64,000 nucleotides of DNA from Amycolatopsis sp. CA-230715 (lineage in GTDB: Bacteria; Actinomycetota; Actinomycetes; Mycobacteriales; Pseudonocardiaceae): assembly GCF_018736145.1 (NCBI RefSeq), contig NZ_CP059997.1, positions 2,355,501-2,419,500 of the forward strand. Direction: 5' to 3'. Each line of letters begins with the position of its first letter. Positions within the stretch are counted from its first letter, which is position 1. The translations under genes were made by a program, and so were the position numbers. Below are positions 40,522 to 48,711 of the stretch, piece after piece. Under the pieces are notes generated by a model that made no database searches, was not told where the DNA came from, and saw only the letters and a program-made list of their open reading frames with translations.

Positions 40522-40567
40522 CACAGGAAAAACCACAAAGCGCCGTCAACTGTGATTCAATCCTGTG
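40522..40567. promoter_or_regulatory. Long imperfect palindrome, operator candidate
   Basis: CACAGGA-5 nt-CACA ... TGTG-6 nt-TCCTGTG forms two nested inverted repeats, centred between CACA and TGTG, about 145 bp upstream of the XRE gene in the AT-rich control region. It suits a dimeric HTH repressor. The stretch 40560-40650 is AT-rich and likely contains promoters. No gene is supported from 40399 to 40754. Confidence 0.5.
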
Positions 40568-40705
40568 CTGTCGTGCGAGCGCGCAGAGTGATATACCTCT
40601 AATGACCTAAAGAATTCCTGAAATAAACTCTTGCCTTGAATTCCGCCAGTTAATCCGGTCGGGGGAACTCGGCCTCGACCAGCATTTCCGGCAGACGGTG
40701 AACAC

Positions 40706-40743
40706 GACGGAGCCCCGGCCGCCACGCGACCGGGGCTCCGTCC
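40706..40743. terminator. Hairpin between accessory island and control region
   Basis: GACGGAGCCCCGG and CCGGGGCTCCGTC, a perfect 13-bp stem with a 12-nt loop, just after the stop of the minus-strand gene at 40755. It would stop the accessory operon before the early-operon control region. Confidence 0.85.
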
Positions 40744-40754
40744 TTACAGGATGA

Positions 40755-41330
40755 TCAGCAGGGGCGTACCAGCTTCCACGCCACCCGCGCCATCACCAGG
40801 ATGGGCCGCGCCACGAACTTCGCCCGCAGCTCCGGCTTCAGCATCTCGTAGACCGTGATGATCGCGTTCGCGGTCTGCGGATCGAGGACAACGCCCTCGA
40901 TCTTGCGTCCCACGAACTTGTCCCGCACCTCCCGCAGGATCACGATCTTGTCCGGCTCGGTCTCGGTGGCCTCGCGCAGCTCGTCGGCGAACAGCGCCTC
41001 GTCCATCCAGGACCGCCAGTCCTCCGTCTCCCTGCACGGCCAGCAGTTGACCGCCCGCGGGTTCGCCGTCACCTCCGGATCGGCTGCCCTGCTCGCGCAC
41101 GCCGCACTTCCCGGGGACTGGGGCGATTCGAAGTGGACCGCGACCTCGTTGGCCAACAACGCCTCAGTCCAGCCCTGCCGGAAGTCCTTCATGATCTCGA
41201 TCGCGCCCGTACCGACCGGTCGATCGCCGATCGCGGCACGGACAGCGGCATTGAGCCACGGCGAACCCGACTCGCCCTCCAGGTACGCCTGGCGGCCCAC
41301 CTCCACCATGTCCTGGTTCTCGCCGGTCAT
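40755..41330 (-). CDS. Hypothetical protein of accessory island
   Basis: 191 residues. Mixed alpha/beta with EAYLEGESGSPWLNAAVRAA-like and EPDKIVILREVRDKFVGRKI, LDPQTANAIITVYEMLKPEL, ending KLVRPC. No membrane segment. It is the last gene of a coupled minus-strand group (43284 to 40755). No known family recognised. Composition is like host genes. Confidence 0.55.
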   Translation of the reverse strand: MTGENQDMVEVGRQAYLEGESGSPWLNAAVRAAIGDRPVGTGAIEIMKDFRQGWTEALLANEVAVHFESPQSPGSAACASRAADPEVTANPRAVNCWPCRETEDWRSWMDEALFADELREATETEPDKIVILREVRDKFVGRKIEGVVLDPQTANAIITVYEMLKPELRAKFVARPILVMARVAWKLVRPC

Positions 41331-41812
41331 TCCGCCACCTCCCGAGGACGGACTTCCAAGATGCGGTCACGCTTGTACTTCAGCGGCCACGGAAACCCCG
41401 CTTCCACGCTGACGGTGACCTTGTTGACCCTGACCAGCCGGTACCACCCGTCGTCGAGGCGCACGGCGGTCGCCGCCCTCAGCTCCTCCTCCGTGTACGG
41501 GACGGGCGCCACCTTGCGCAGCCACTCCACCCGGGACAGACAGCTCTTGTACTCCTGTTCTGCCGCGTCGTACGCCTTGTACGCCTCCATGTCCAAGTCG
41601 AACTTCGTCTCCGCTTTCCTGGCCTGCCTCGCAGTCTTGCGACGGAAGGCACTGGCCGGATCGGTCTCGACCTCCGAACGCGGCGCCGTGCGCCCCTCGT
41701 ACCTCGCCTTCAACCTGTCCCGCTTCTCCTCAGCAGGTTTCACGGCGGCCTCGGCCAACGCCAGAACCTCGGCGTAGTTGTCGACCGTCACTTTGCTGTG
41801 CAAGGTCGTCAT
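41327..41812 (-). CDS. Hypothetical coiled-coil protein
   Basis: 161 residues. A long charged helix (EAAVKPAEEKRDRLKARYEG, TARQARKAETKFDLDMEAYK) in the first 100 residues, then a small beta region (LDDGWYRLVRVNKVTVSVEA). The protein is coupled to both neighbours by 4-bp overlaps. Not recognised. Confidence 0.55.
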   Translation of the reverse strand: MTTLHSKVTVDNYAEVLALAEAAVKPAEEKRDRLKARYEGRTAPRSEVETDPASAFRRKTARQARKAETKFDLDMEAYKAYDAAEQEYKSCLSRVEWLRKVAPVPYTEEELRAATAVRLDDGWYRLVRVNKVTVSVEAGFPWPLKYKRDRILEVRPREVAE

Positions 41813-42180
41813 CTCGCGTCCCGCCTCCGATCCATGTAGTCGTGCAGCGGGATCGGGAGCGAATGCCCGAAGAAGCCGATCCAGTCCTCATAACAACTGG
41901 AGTGCACGACGTACGCCCCGCTGGCCATGTAGCCGTTGCGATCCGGCGGGCACCGGTCCGCCGGACGCGTCACGATGTCGCCTGCCACCACGTACAGCAG
42001 CACCAACGGCATGTTCGGACGGACCGGCCGCGAACGCGGGACACCATCGCCCACCACGAACACCTCCCAGACCTCCGGATTCCCGCTGATCAACCGGCTC
42101 GCGTCCCGCCGAACAACCGGCCAGGGCCGCAAGACCCTCGCCCGCATCCCGTACAGCACCGGCTTCGCCTGCCCAGTCAT
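41809..42180 (-). CDS. Hypothetical beta-rich protein
   Basis: 123 residues from the ATG overlapping the previous stop. VLYGMRARVLRPWPVVRRDA, VWEVFVVGDGVPRSRPVRPN and LVLLYVVAGDIVTRPADRC; ends IPLHDYMDRRRDAR. No known domain. Part of the accessory island. Confidence 0.5.
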   Translation of the reverse strand: MTGQAKPVLYGMRARVLRPWPVVRRDASRLISGNPEVWEVFVVGDGVPRSRPVRPNMPLVLLYVVAGDIVTRPADRCPPDRNGYMASGAYVVHSSCYEDWIGFFGHSLPIPLHDYMDRRRDAR

Positions 42181-42587
42181 CGACTCTCCCCCTGCTGACG
42201 CGATTGCAGCACCGCGTTGGTGACCAGAAGCTCGCGTTCCTTGCCGGACAGCAACTCGTCCACATTGGCCTCGCCAGGGCGCACCACACGCGGAATGCGA
42301 TGCTCCGGACGCCACTCCACGCCCATGATTTCGTCGGAAGCCATCGACGTCCCCCGCGGGCTGTAGACCTCGGCCGTCACCACGACGAACACCAACCGCT
42401 TCTGCAACCAGGCGTAGTAATCGTGAGCGGTGTACGCCCCGAGCCCGAAACCCAGCGGTGTCGTGATCGAGTCGATCCGGTCCGGCCGAATCGTCACCGT
42501 CCAGTCAATCGGGACAGACAGCTCCCAACCCGCCAGTTCCTCGGCCGAAACGATCTGCTCCCCCGCTTCCAACTGACCCGACCTCAT
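42177..42587 (-). CDS. Hypothetical protein, tandem paralogue 1
   Basis: 136 residues. It resembles the next gene upstream along its first 70 residues (SVPIDWTVTIRPDRIDSITT, LGAYTAHDYYAWLQKRLVFV against APPEEWVITVRPARFEADRT, VGHYSAHDYRAFLDGELVFV), then diverges. The pair probably arose by duplication. No function known. Confidence 0.6.
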   Translation of the reverse strand: MRSGQLEAGEQIVSAEELAGWELSVPIDWTVTIRPDRIDSITTPLGFGLGAYTAHDYYAWLQKRLVFVVVTAEVYSPRGTSMASDEIMGVEWRPEHRIPRVVRPGEANVDELLSGKERELLVTNAVLQSRQQGESR

Positions 42588-42982
42588 GCGCCGACCTCCC
42601 GCTCAGCACTCGCGAGAACATCGCTAACCAGTTCCCGGAGGTCCTCGTAGGACAGCAGCCCGTCGACATCGGCATCACCGACGTACTGAGGCTTCTGGTT
42701 GTCCGGGCGCCACCCCAACCCGTCGACCTCGACTTGGGCCAGGCTGACGTCTCCCTCGAAGACCTCGGCCACGACAACAACGAACACCAGCTCACCGTCC
42801 AGAAAGGCCCGGTAGTCATGCGCCGAGTAGTGCCCTACCTCGAAGTCCAGCGGCGTACGATCCGCCTCGAACCGAGCCGGGCGAACTGTGATCACCCACT
42901 CCTCGGGCGGAGCAATCCCCCACAGGACAAGCGTCTCCCAAAGAACCACTATCTCGCCCGATTCCAATTCGCCGTTCAGCAC
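42584..42982 (-). CDS. Hypothetical protein, tandem paralogue 2
   Basis: 132 residues, paralogue of the preceding entry, with the same VTxRPxR and YxAHDYxAxLxxxLVFVVVxAEV core. Ends with acidic helices (DADVDGLLSYEDLRELVSDV). Coupled by 4-bp overlap. Unknown. Confidence 0.6.
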   Translation of the reverse strand: MLNGELESGEIVVLWETLVLWGIAPPEEWVITVRPARFEADRTPLDFEVGHYSAHDYRAFLDGELVFVVVVAEVFEGDVSLAQVEVDGLGWRPDNQKPQYVGDADVDGLLSYEDLRELVSDVLASAEREVGA

Positions 42983-43284
42983 GAGCTTTCCTCCCGCCTC
43001 TGCGCGGGAAGCGACGACTCGTCGTCCACGAGCGACACATCAATCTTCGTGATGAAATGCCCCTCCTTGATGACCTCGGCTATCCGACGGCCAGCATTTC
43101 TAGCAGCGACGTCGGGATGCGGCGCGTGCACGAGGGCTACGAACATCAGGCCCGACGCCTCCAACGACAGCTCCACCCGATAGGCGTGGAGCGCATCGTT
43201 GACACGTGCAGGACCGGCCTTTCCAGACGGCGGCGGGTCATTCAACACAAGCCGCGATCGGCGGCCGTGATTTCGATATGCCAC
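42976..43284 (-). CDS. Hypothetical protein heading accessory operon
   Basis: 102 residues from GTG 43284, with GAAAGG 9 nt upstream. HAYRVELSLEASGLMFVALV and NAGRRIAEVIKEGHFITKID read like a small alpha/beta fold; basic N-terminus, charged end. First gene of the accessory operon. Not recognised. Confidence 0.55.
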   Translation of the reverse strand: MAYRNHGRRSRLVLNDPPPSGKAGPARVNDALHAYRVELSLEASGLMFVALVHAPHPDVAARNAGRRIAEVIKEGHFITKIDVSLVDDESSLPAQRREESSC

Positions 43285-43431
43285 TTGCCGATTCCTTTCA
43301 AATTCTGTCCGGGTCAAATGTCAGGGAAACCCCTGACAGGGCAACGACAACCCTACGCGGAAAGAAATGAAAAGGGCTCCCGCCAGGGAAAACAATTCCC
43401 TGAGCGATTACGCGATGGCATGGTCCGACCC

Positions 43432-43794
43432 ATGAGCCCTGATTGGTCGCGGTACTACGGCACATCCCCGCATCCAGTCCCACCGCCATGGCTAGGCCAA
43501 CGTCCAGACCCGGCCGAATATCGGCGTGTGTGGTGGGCATCGATCACGTCCACAAAGGACCCCACGATCAGGCGCAGGATCGAGACATACCTGATCGACA
43601 GCGAACGGTTCGAAATCTGGATCGCCGTCAACGACGAGAAAAGGACCCTTCAACTCGAATACGACTCGGAGCCGGAAGCGCTCCAAGGTCACCGAGCTGC
43701 GGTCACCTCCATCGCGTCCACAGTGCCCGGAGCCTTGGTTACCAGCGAAAGCCCGCCCCAATTGCCTTCTGACCTGGACAAACCGCAAACCTAG
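43432..43794 (+). CDS. Hypothetical protein next to the junction
   Basis: 120 residues. The start at MSPDWSRYYGTSP is chosen for protein-like composition; upstream in-frame codons are poor. RRRIETYLIDSERFEIWIAV and TLQLEYDSEPEALQGHRAAV look folded. Its stop overlaps the stop of the truncated host gene by two bases, so it is the last element gene before the host sequence. Function unknown. Confidence 0.5.
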   Translation: MSPDWSRYYGTSPHPVPPPWLGQRPDPAEYRRVWWASITSTKDPTIRRRIETYLIDSERFEIWIAVNDEKRTLQLEYDSEPEALQGHRAAVTSIASTVPGALVTSESPPQLPSDLDKPQT

Positions 43795-43835
43795 CCCAAG
43801 TGGGTGAAAGTGTGTTGTTTTCGGGGGTTGGGCTG
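43791..43835. other. Candidate element-host junction
   Basis: Here the minus-strand host-like reading frame changes from a membrane-protein sequence (MIVFSMADASGQP) to a short unrelated tail (NPRKQHTFTHLG) and stops. The break marks the probable point where the element joins the chromosome. No short core repeat can be confirmed because the other junction is outside the window. Confidence 0.5.
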
Positions 43836-44168
43836 GCCCGAGGCGTCGGCCATCGAGAACACGATCATGCCCGCCGCGGCCGCGCACCACCCGAAGCCCG
43901 CGCCGCTCGCGAGCCGCAGCGCGCGGTACGCCCCGGCCGACAGCGTGCCCGGTGCCGCGCCCGGCGCGACGAACAGCGCGAAGCACAGGCCACCGACGGT
44001 GATCGCGCCGCAGCCGTCCGCGGCCAGGCGCAGCACCGCGCTGCCGTAGCCGGTCAGCGGGCCGGGATCGGCGTTGCCGAGCAGGCCGTGGACGTCACCG
44101 GAGACCGCGGTCATGCCCAGCAGCACGACGAGCGCGAGGCCGGTCACACCCAGCAGCCACCCACGCAC
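43791..44168 (-). pseudogene. Truncated CopD/CtaG-type membrane protein, 5' part
   Basis: 125 residues with three predicted membrane helices (GWLLGVTGLALVVLLGMTAV; VGGLCFALFVAP; ASGAGFGWCAAAAGMIVF). Sequence style and helix spacing recall the N-terminus of actinomycete cytochrome-oxidase-assembly/copper-transport proteins, which have several hundred residues. It ends after MADASGQP in a short unrelated tail. I infer that the element's insertion split the gene; a short stand-alone protein cannot be excluded. Confidence 0.6.
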
Positions 44169-44254
44169 GCGCTTCCCCTTGTCCGTCCACCGGTTCCCTG
44201 TTCAGGAAGTCGGATGGCGGGCGCGCGCGGTTCCCGGGCGTAGGGTCGAGGATC

Positions 44255-44815
44255 GTGACCGCACTCGCAGATTTACTCGCCCGCCGCCGGAGCTGCCGGG
44301 AATTCGCCGCCACCCCACTGGGATCCGACGCGCTCACCGGAGTGTTGTGGGCGGCGCAGGGCTCGACCGGGGACGGGCACCGCACGGGCCCGTCCGCGCA
44401 CGCGCGGTACCCGCTGTCGGTGTGCGCGGCCGTTCCCGGCGGAATCCACTGGTACGAAACGGAAACCGGCGCGCTCGTGCCCGGGGCGCCGGGGGACCAC
44501 CGGGCCGCCGTCGCGCGAACGTCGCTCGCCGACGAAGCGTGGCTCGGTACCGCGCCCGCGCTGCTGGTGCTCAGCGGCAGCCTCGCGGCGGCACGCGCCG
44601 CGTTCGCCGAGCAGCCGCCCGCCGGTGTGCGCGGCGAACGATACCTCTGGCTCGAAGCCGGGCACGCCAGCCAGAACGTCTACCTGTGGGCGACCGAAAA
44701 CGGGCTCGGCGCGGTGCTCGTCGCGGGCTTCGACGACGAACGGCTCCGCGCGCTCCCCGTCGTCCCGGACGGCGCCGACCCACTCGCGATCCTCGCCGTC
44801 GGCCATCCCGCGTGA
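44255..44815 (+). CDS. Nitroreductase-family protein (SagB-like)
   Basis: 186 residues from a GTG. LADLLARRRSCREFAATPLG, LTGVLWAAQGST and GHASQNVYLWATENGLGAVL fit the FMN-binding nitroreductase fold, close to small SagB/ThcOx-like proteins. No redox Cys pair. It would reduce or oxidise a small substrate using FMN; the substrate is unknown. It is not adjacent to the RiPP cluster, so a role there is not assumed. Confidence 0.78.
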   Translation: MTALADLLARRRSCREFAATPLGSDALTGVLWAAQGSTGDGHRTGPSAHARYPLSVCAAVPGGIHWYETETGALVPGAPGDHRAAVARTSLADEAWLGTAPALLVLSGSLAAARAAFAEQPPAGVRGERYLWLEAGHASQNVYLWATENGLGAVLVAGFDDERLRALPVVPDGADPLAILAVGHPA

Positions 44816-44863
44816 GCTGTCCAAAGTGGGCAGCGTCCAGCAGGCGGGGAGTACCCTCGTACC

Positions 44864-45400
44864 GTGCCCGAAGACCCGGCGAGGGAACAACTGCTCGACG
44901 CCGCCGAGCGGGTGTTCTACGCACGCGGCATCCAGGCCGTCGGCATGGACGAGCTGCGCGCCGCGGCCGGGCTGCCGTTGAAGCGGATCTACCAGCTCTA
45001 CCCCGGTAAGGACGATCTCGTCGTCGCGTTCCTGCGGCGGCGGCACACGCGCATGATGACGGCGATCCGCGCGAACACGGAGCACGCGGCCGAACCGGCG
45101 CTCGCGCTCTTCGACTGGTTGCGCGACTGGTTCTCCGAACCCGGTTTCCGCGGCTGCGCGTGGCTGAACGCCTACGGCGAACTGGGGCCGACCAACGCGG
45201 GCGTCGCCGAAGAGGCGCGGCGCCACAAGCGGGAGTTCCGCGCGCTGCTGATCGGGCTGGCCGACGGGTACCCGGCCGACGTCGCGCACGCGGTGTACCT
45301 CCTCGCCGAGGGCGCGATCGCCGCCGCCGCGATCTCGGGCACCGCCGAACCCGCGGTCGAAGCCCGGCGCGTCGCCGAAACGCTGCTGCGCCCGCTGTAG
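44864..45400 (+). CDS. TetR-family transcriptional regulator
   Basis: 178 residues from GTG 44864. EQLLDAAERVFYARGIQAVG then MDELRAAAGLPLKRIYQLYP and GKDDLVVAFLRRRHTRM is the TetR N-terminal DNA-binding domain. The C-terminal ligand domain (FDWLRDWFSEPGFRGCAWLN) is of the type regulating small-molecule efflux or metabolism. Ends 82 bp before the DedA-like gene. Confidence 0.85.
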   Translation: MPEDPAREQLLDAAERVFYARGIQAVGMDELRAAAGLPLKRIYQLYPGKDDLVVAFLRRRHTRMMTAIRANTEHAAEPALALFDWLRDWFSEPGFRGCAWLNAYGELGPTNAGVAEEARRHKREFRALLIGLADGYPADVAHAVYLLAEGAIAAAAISGTAEPAVEARRVAETLLRPL

Positions 45401-45515
45401 CGCGGATCGCACGCGGTCCGGGAATCTGTTCGCCACCTGTCCGGTTGCTGTGAATGCGCCATGATCGCGAGCGCTTCGGCTCGTGGGTCGGCTAACTGGA
45501 AGGGTGGACGCTTCC

Positions 45516-46085
45516 GTGACGGGCCTTCTCGTGCTGCTGGGCATCACGATGGTCCCGTTCCTGCCCTCCGACGTCACGATCATCGGCATGGCGGTCGCCG
45601 CTGCGCACGGCGACGGCCCGTCGCTCGCGCTCGTGATCGCCGCCGGGACGGTCGGCGGGCTGGTGTCCGATCAGCTCCTCTACCTCGCGGGCCGCACGGG
45701 CGGGCGAGTGCTGGTCGCCAGGCTCAGCCGCCATCGCCGGTTCGCGACCGCGATCGGCTGGGTCGACGCACGGCTGCGGCGCCGTCCCCGCCGGGTGCTC
45801 GTCATCGCGCGGTGGGTGCCCTCGGGCGGGCTCGTCGGCGCGCTGCTCGCGGGTTCGCTCCGCCGCCCGGTCGCCGAGTTCTTCACCGCCTCGGCGATCG
45901 GCCTCGTGCTGTGGACCAGTTACGAGGCCCTGCTCGGCTACGCGGGCGGCCAGATCTTCGGCGAGCCGGAGATCAGCATGGCGCTGTCGCTGACGGTCGC
46001 GCTGGTCCTGATCCCGCTGGCGTTCCGCGGCGTGCGCGTCGCGAAGGCGGCGCCGGTCGAGCCGGACCTCGAACCGGTGGCGTGA
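45516..46085 (+). CDS. DedA/VTT-family membrane protein
   Basis: 189 residues from GTG 45516; GTG codons at 45483 and 45504 are alternatives. LLGITMVPFLPSDVTIIGMA, GTVGGLVSDQLLYLAGRTGG, VLVIARWVPSGGLVGALLAG and FTASAIGLVLWTSYEALLGY give the characteristic VTT-domain arrangement, including the R-x-x-P motif and a re-entrant loop. Likely a lipid scramblase or undecaprenyl phosphate carrier-type protein. Four to five helices. Confidence 0.75.
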   Translation: MTGLLVLLGITMVPFLPSDVTIIGMAVAAAHGDGPSLALVIAAGTVGGLVSDQLLYLAGRTGGRVLVARLSRHRRFATAIGWVDARLRRRPRRVLVIARWVPSGGLVGALLAGSLRRPVAEFFTASAIGLVLWTSYEALLGYAGGQIFGEPEISMALSLTVALVLIPLAFRGVRVAKAAPVEPDLEPVA

Positions 46086-46106
46086 TCCGTTGTTAACCTT
46101 GCACGG

Positions 46107-46742
46107 ATGAGCGACTCGCGCGACTTCGAAGCGCTGCCCCGCGGGCGGCACCGGCTGAGCCGCGAAGAGGTCCGCGCCTCCCAACGCGGGCGGCTGCTGC
46201 TCGGGATGGCCGAAGTGGTCGCGGAAAAGGGGTACGTCCGCGCCACCGTCGCCGACGTGCTCAAGAAGGTGCACGTCTCACGGGAAACCTTCTACCAGCA
46301 CTTCGCCGACAAGGAGCAGTGCTTCCTGACCGTGCTCGATTCCGCGTCGACGCTGTTCGCCGGCGCGTTGGCCGAGCAGGCGGGCCCCGAAGGCACCGCC
46401 AGCGTGATGGAACGCTTCGAACGGGTGCTGACCGCCTACTTCGCCGCGCTGGCCGGGGAGGCGGCGATCGCGCGCGTGTTCTTCGTCGAGTGCTATTCGG
46501 CGGGGCCCGCGGCGCAGCGCAAGCGCGTCGAAATCGCCGACCGGTTCGTCGAGCTGCTCGACGCCGCGCTGGTGCTGGAACCGGGCTGGCGGAAGCTGCC
46601 CGATCACCGGTTCGCCTGCCGGATACTCGCGGGTGGGATCAGCTCGCTCGTCGCCAACGCCCTGATCGCCGATCGCGCCGAGGAACTGCGGTCGCTGGCG
46701 CCGAAAGTCGTCGAACTGGCCAACCACCTGATGCGGGCCTGA
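46107..46742 (+). CDS. TetR-family regulator
   Basis: 211 residues. GRLLLGMAEVVAEKGYVRAT, VADVLKKVHVSRETFYQHFA, DKEQCFLTVLDSAS: a typical TetR DNA-binding domain. The C-terminal domain (YFAALAGEAAIARVFFVECY) is helical. It is followed by a region with inverted repeats and a beta-galactosidase gene, a plausible target. Confidence 0.85.
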   Translation: MSDSRDFEALPRGRHRLSREEVRASQRGRLLLGMAEVVAEKGYVRATVADVLKKVHVSRETFYQHFADKEQCFLTVLDSASTLFAGALAEQAGPEGTASVMERFERVLTAYFAALAGEAAIARVFFVECYSAGPAAQRKRVEIADRFVELLDAALVLEPGWRKLPDHRFACRILAGGISSLVANALIADRAEELRSLAPKVVELANHLMRA

Positions 46743-46776
46743 CCCCTCTCCCCGGAGCACGAACAGCCCTACCGAT

Positions 46777-46834
46777 CTGTTCGATCACGTCCTATCATGT
46801 TCGAAAACCAACAGATTTCATCAACTTCGAACAG
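46777..46834. promoter_or_regulatory. Inverted repeats upstream of beta-galactosidase
   Basis: CTGTTCGA at 46777-46784 and TCGAACAG at 46827-46834 are perfect complements; ATGTTCGA lies between. The dyad spans the promoter region of the galactosidase gene, 14 bp before its start. Likely an operator for the adjacent TetR protein. Confidence 0.5.
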
Positions 46835-46848
46835 AACGGGACGGTGCC

Positions 46849-48708
46849 ATGGGCTCGCTCAGCAGGAGGGGTTTCCTCGGCGGCGCGGCCGCCGCCGTGG
46901 GGGTGGCGGCCGCGGGCACGCTGTTCACCAGCACCGTGTTCGCCGGGCCCGCCGGTGCCGAAGGACGCCGAGGGCTGTCCGTCTCCGGCGAGCGGTTCCT
47001 GCTCGACGGCGAACCGTTCCAGCTCGTCTCCGGGGCCGTGCACTACTTCCGGATCCACCCCGACCAGTGGCGCGACCGGCTGCTGCGCCTGCGCGCGCTC
47101 GGGCTGAACACCGTCGAGACCTACGTCGCCTGGAACTTCCACCAGCCGTCGAAGACCCGGCCCGACTTCGGCGGCTGGCGCGATCTGCCGAGGTTCATCC
47201 GCATCGCGGGCGAACTGGGCCTGCGCGTGATCGTCCGCCCCAGCCCGTACATCTGCGCGGAATGGGAGTTCGGCGGCCTGCCGTCGTGGCTGCTCGCGGA
47301 CCGCGAGCTGGAGCTGCGCTGCCTCGATCCGGCCTACCTGAAGGCCGTCGACGCCTGGTACGACGAGCTGATCCCGCGGCTGACCCCGCTCGAAGCGGGC
47401 CGCGGCGGGCCGATCATCGCCGCGCAGATCGAAAACGAGTACGGCAGCTACGGCAACGACACGTCTTACCTGGCGCACCTGCGCGACAGCATGCGCGCCC
47501 GCGGTCTGCGCAGCCTGCTCTTCGCCGCGGACGGGGCGTCGGAGCACTACATGCGGTTCGGCTCGCTGCCGGGCACGCTCGAAGTCGGCACCGGCGACGG
47601 CGACCCGAAACCGAGCATCGACGCGATCCGGAAGTTCCAGCCGGGCAAGCCGGTGATGATGGCGGAGTTCTGGGACGGCTGGTTCGACCACTGGGGCGAG
47701 CGGCACAACACCCGCGACCCCAAGGAAATGGCGGGCTACGTCGACACCCTGCTCTCGGCGGGGGCGTCGGTGAACCTGTACATGGCTTGTGGCGGCACCA
47801 ACTTCGGCTTCACCAGCGGCGCCAACACCTCCGGGAAGACCTACCAGCCGACGATCACCAGCTACGACTACGACTCCCCCGTCGGCGAAGCGGGCGACCT
47901 CGGCGCGAAGTTCGAGGCGATCAGGGCCGTGCTCGACAAGCACACCGAGCTGCCGCCGGGACCGGTACCGGGCAAGTCCCCGCGACTGGCCGCGCAGACC
48001 GTGAAACCCGATGCCGCCGTGTCGCTGCTGGACTCGCTCGCGGTGCTGTCCAAGCCGATCCAGAAGGCGCACCCGGTGCCGATGGAAACCGTCGGCCAGT
48101 CCACCGGGCTCATCCACTACCGCACCACGGTGCAGGGGCCGCACCGCGGGCCGTTGAGCATCCACGGCCTCGCCGACCGCGCGCTGGTGTTCCTCGACGG
48201 CGAACAGGTGGGCGTCCTGGACCGCAACGCCCCCGACGGCAAGATCGACCTCACCCTGCCGCATGAACGGAACCGGATCGACATCCTGGTGGACGCGATG
48301 GGCAGGGTGAACTACGGCCCGTACCTCGCCGACCGCAAGGGCATCGACGGCTGGGTCGCGCTGAACACGCAGCAGAAGCTGTTCGGCTGGGAGATCCGGC
48401 CGCTCCCGCTCGACGACCTGGCGAAGCTGCGGTTCGGCGCGGGCGCGCCCGGCACCGGTCCCGCCTTCCACCGCGCCACGGTCACCGTGCCGACCCCGGA
48501 GGACGGGTTCGTCGCGCTGCCCGGCTGGGAGAAGGGCATCGTCTGGCTCAACGGCTTCAACCTCGGCCGCTACTGGAAGATCGGGCCGCAGAAGACCTTG
48601 TACGCGCCCAAACCGCTGTGGCGCGCGGGCCGCAACGAACTGGTGGTGCTGGAACTGCACCAGCCCGGCGACACGATCGAAATCCGCCCGGAAGCCGATC
48701 TGGGGTAG
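46849..48708 (+). CDS. GH35 beta-galactosidase, Tat-exported
   Basis: 619 residues. The start SLSRRGFLGGAAAAVGVAA is a Tat signal (RR motif, then hydrophobic stretch, AGPAGA cleavage region). The catalytic TIM barrel contains QIENEYGSYGND (acid/base region, Glu195/Glu197), MMAEFWDGWFDHWGE (nucleophile Glu273) and NLYMACGGTNFGFTSGAN. Two C-terminal beta domains follow (IHYRTTVQGPHRGPLSIHGL; KGIVWLNGFNLGRYWKIG). It removes terminal beta-galactose from extracellular glycans. Confidence 0.93.
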   Translation: MGSLSRRGFLGGAAAAVGVAAAGTLFTSTVFAGPAGAEGRRGLSVSGERFLLDGEPFQLVSGAVHYFRIHPDQWRDRLLRLRALGLNTVETYVAWNFHQPSKTRPDFGGWRDLPRFIRIAGELGLRVIVRPSPYICAEWEFGGLPSWLLADRELELRCLDPAYLKAVDAWYDELIPRLTPLEAGRGGPIIAAQIENEYGSYGNDTSYLAHLRDSMRARGLRSLLFAADGASEHYMRFGSLPGTLEVGTGDGDPKPSIDAIRKFQPGKPVMMAEFWDGWFDHWGERHNTRDPKEMAGYVDTLLSAGASVNLYMACGGTNFGFTSGANTSGKTYQPTITSYDYDSPVGEAGDLGAKFEAIRAVLDKHTELPPGPVPGKSPRLAAQTVKPDAAVSLLDSLAVLSKPIQKAHPVPMETVGQSTGLIHYRTTVQGPHRGPLSIHGLADRALVFLDGEQVGVLDRNAPDGKIDLTLPHERNRIDILVDAMGRVNYGPYLADRKGIDGWVALNTQQKLFGWEIRPLPLDDLAKLRFGAGAPGTGPAFHRATVTVPTPEDGFVALPGWEKGIVWLNGFNLGRYWKIGPQKTLYAPKPLWRAGRNELVVLELHQPGDTIEIRPEADLG

Positions 48709-48711
48709 CGC

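Noticed and set aside
44273..45589. A 438-codon minus-strand frame over the nitroreductase and TetR genes
   Set aside because: Shadow of two well-supported plus-strand genes.
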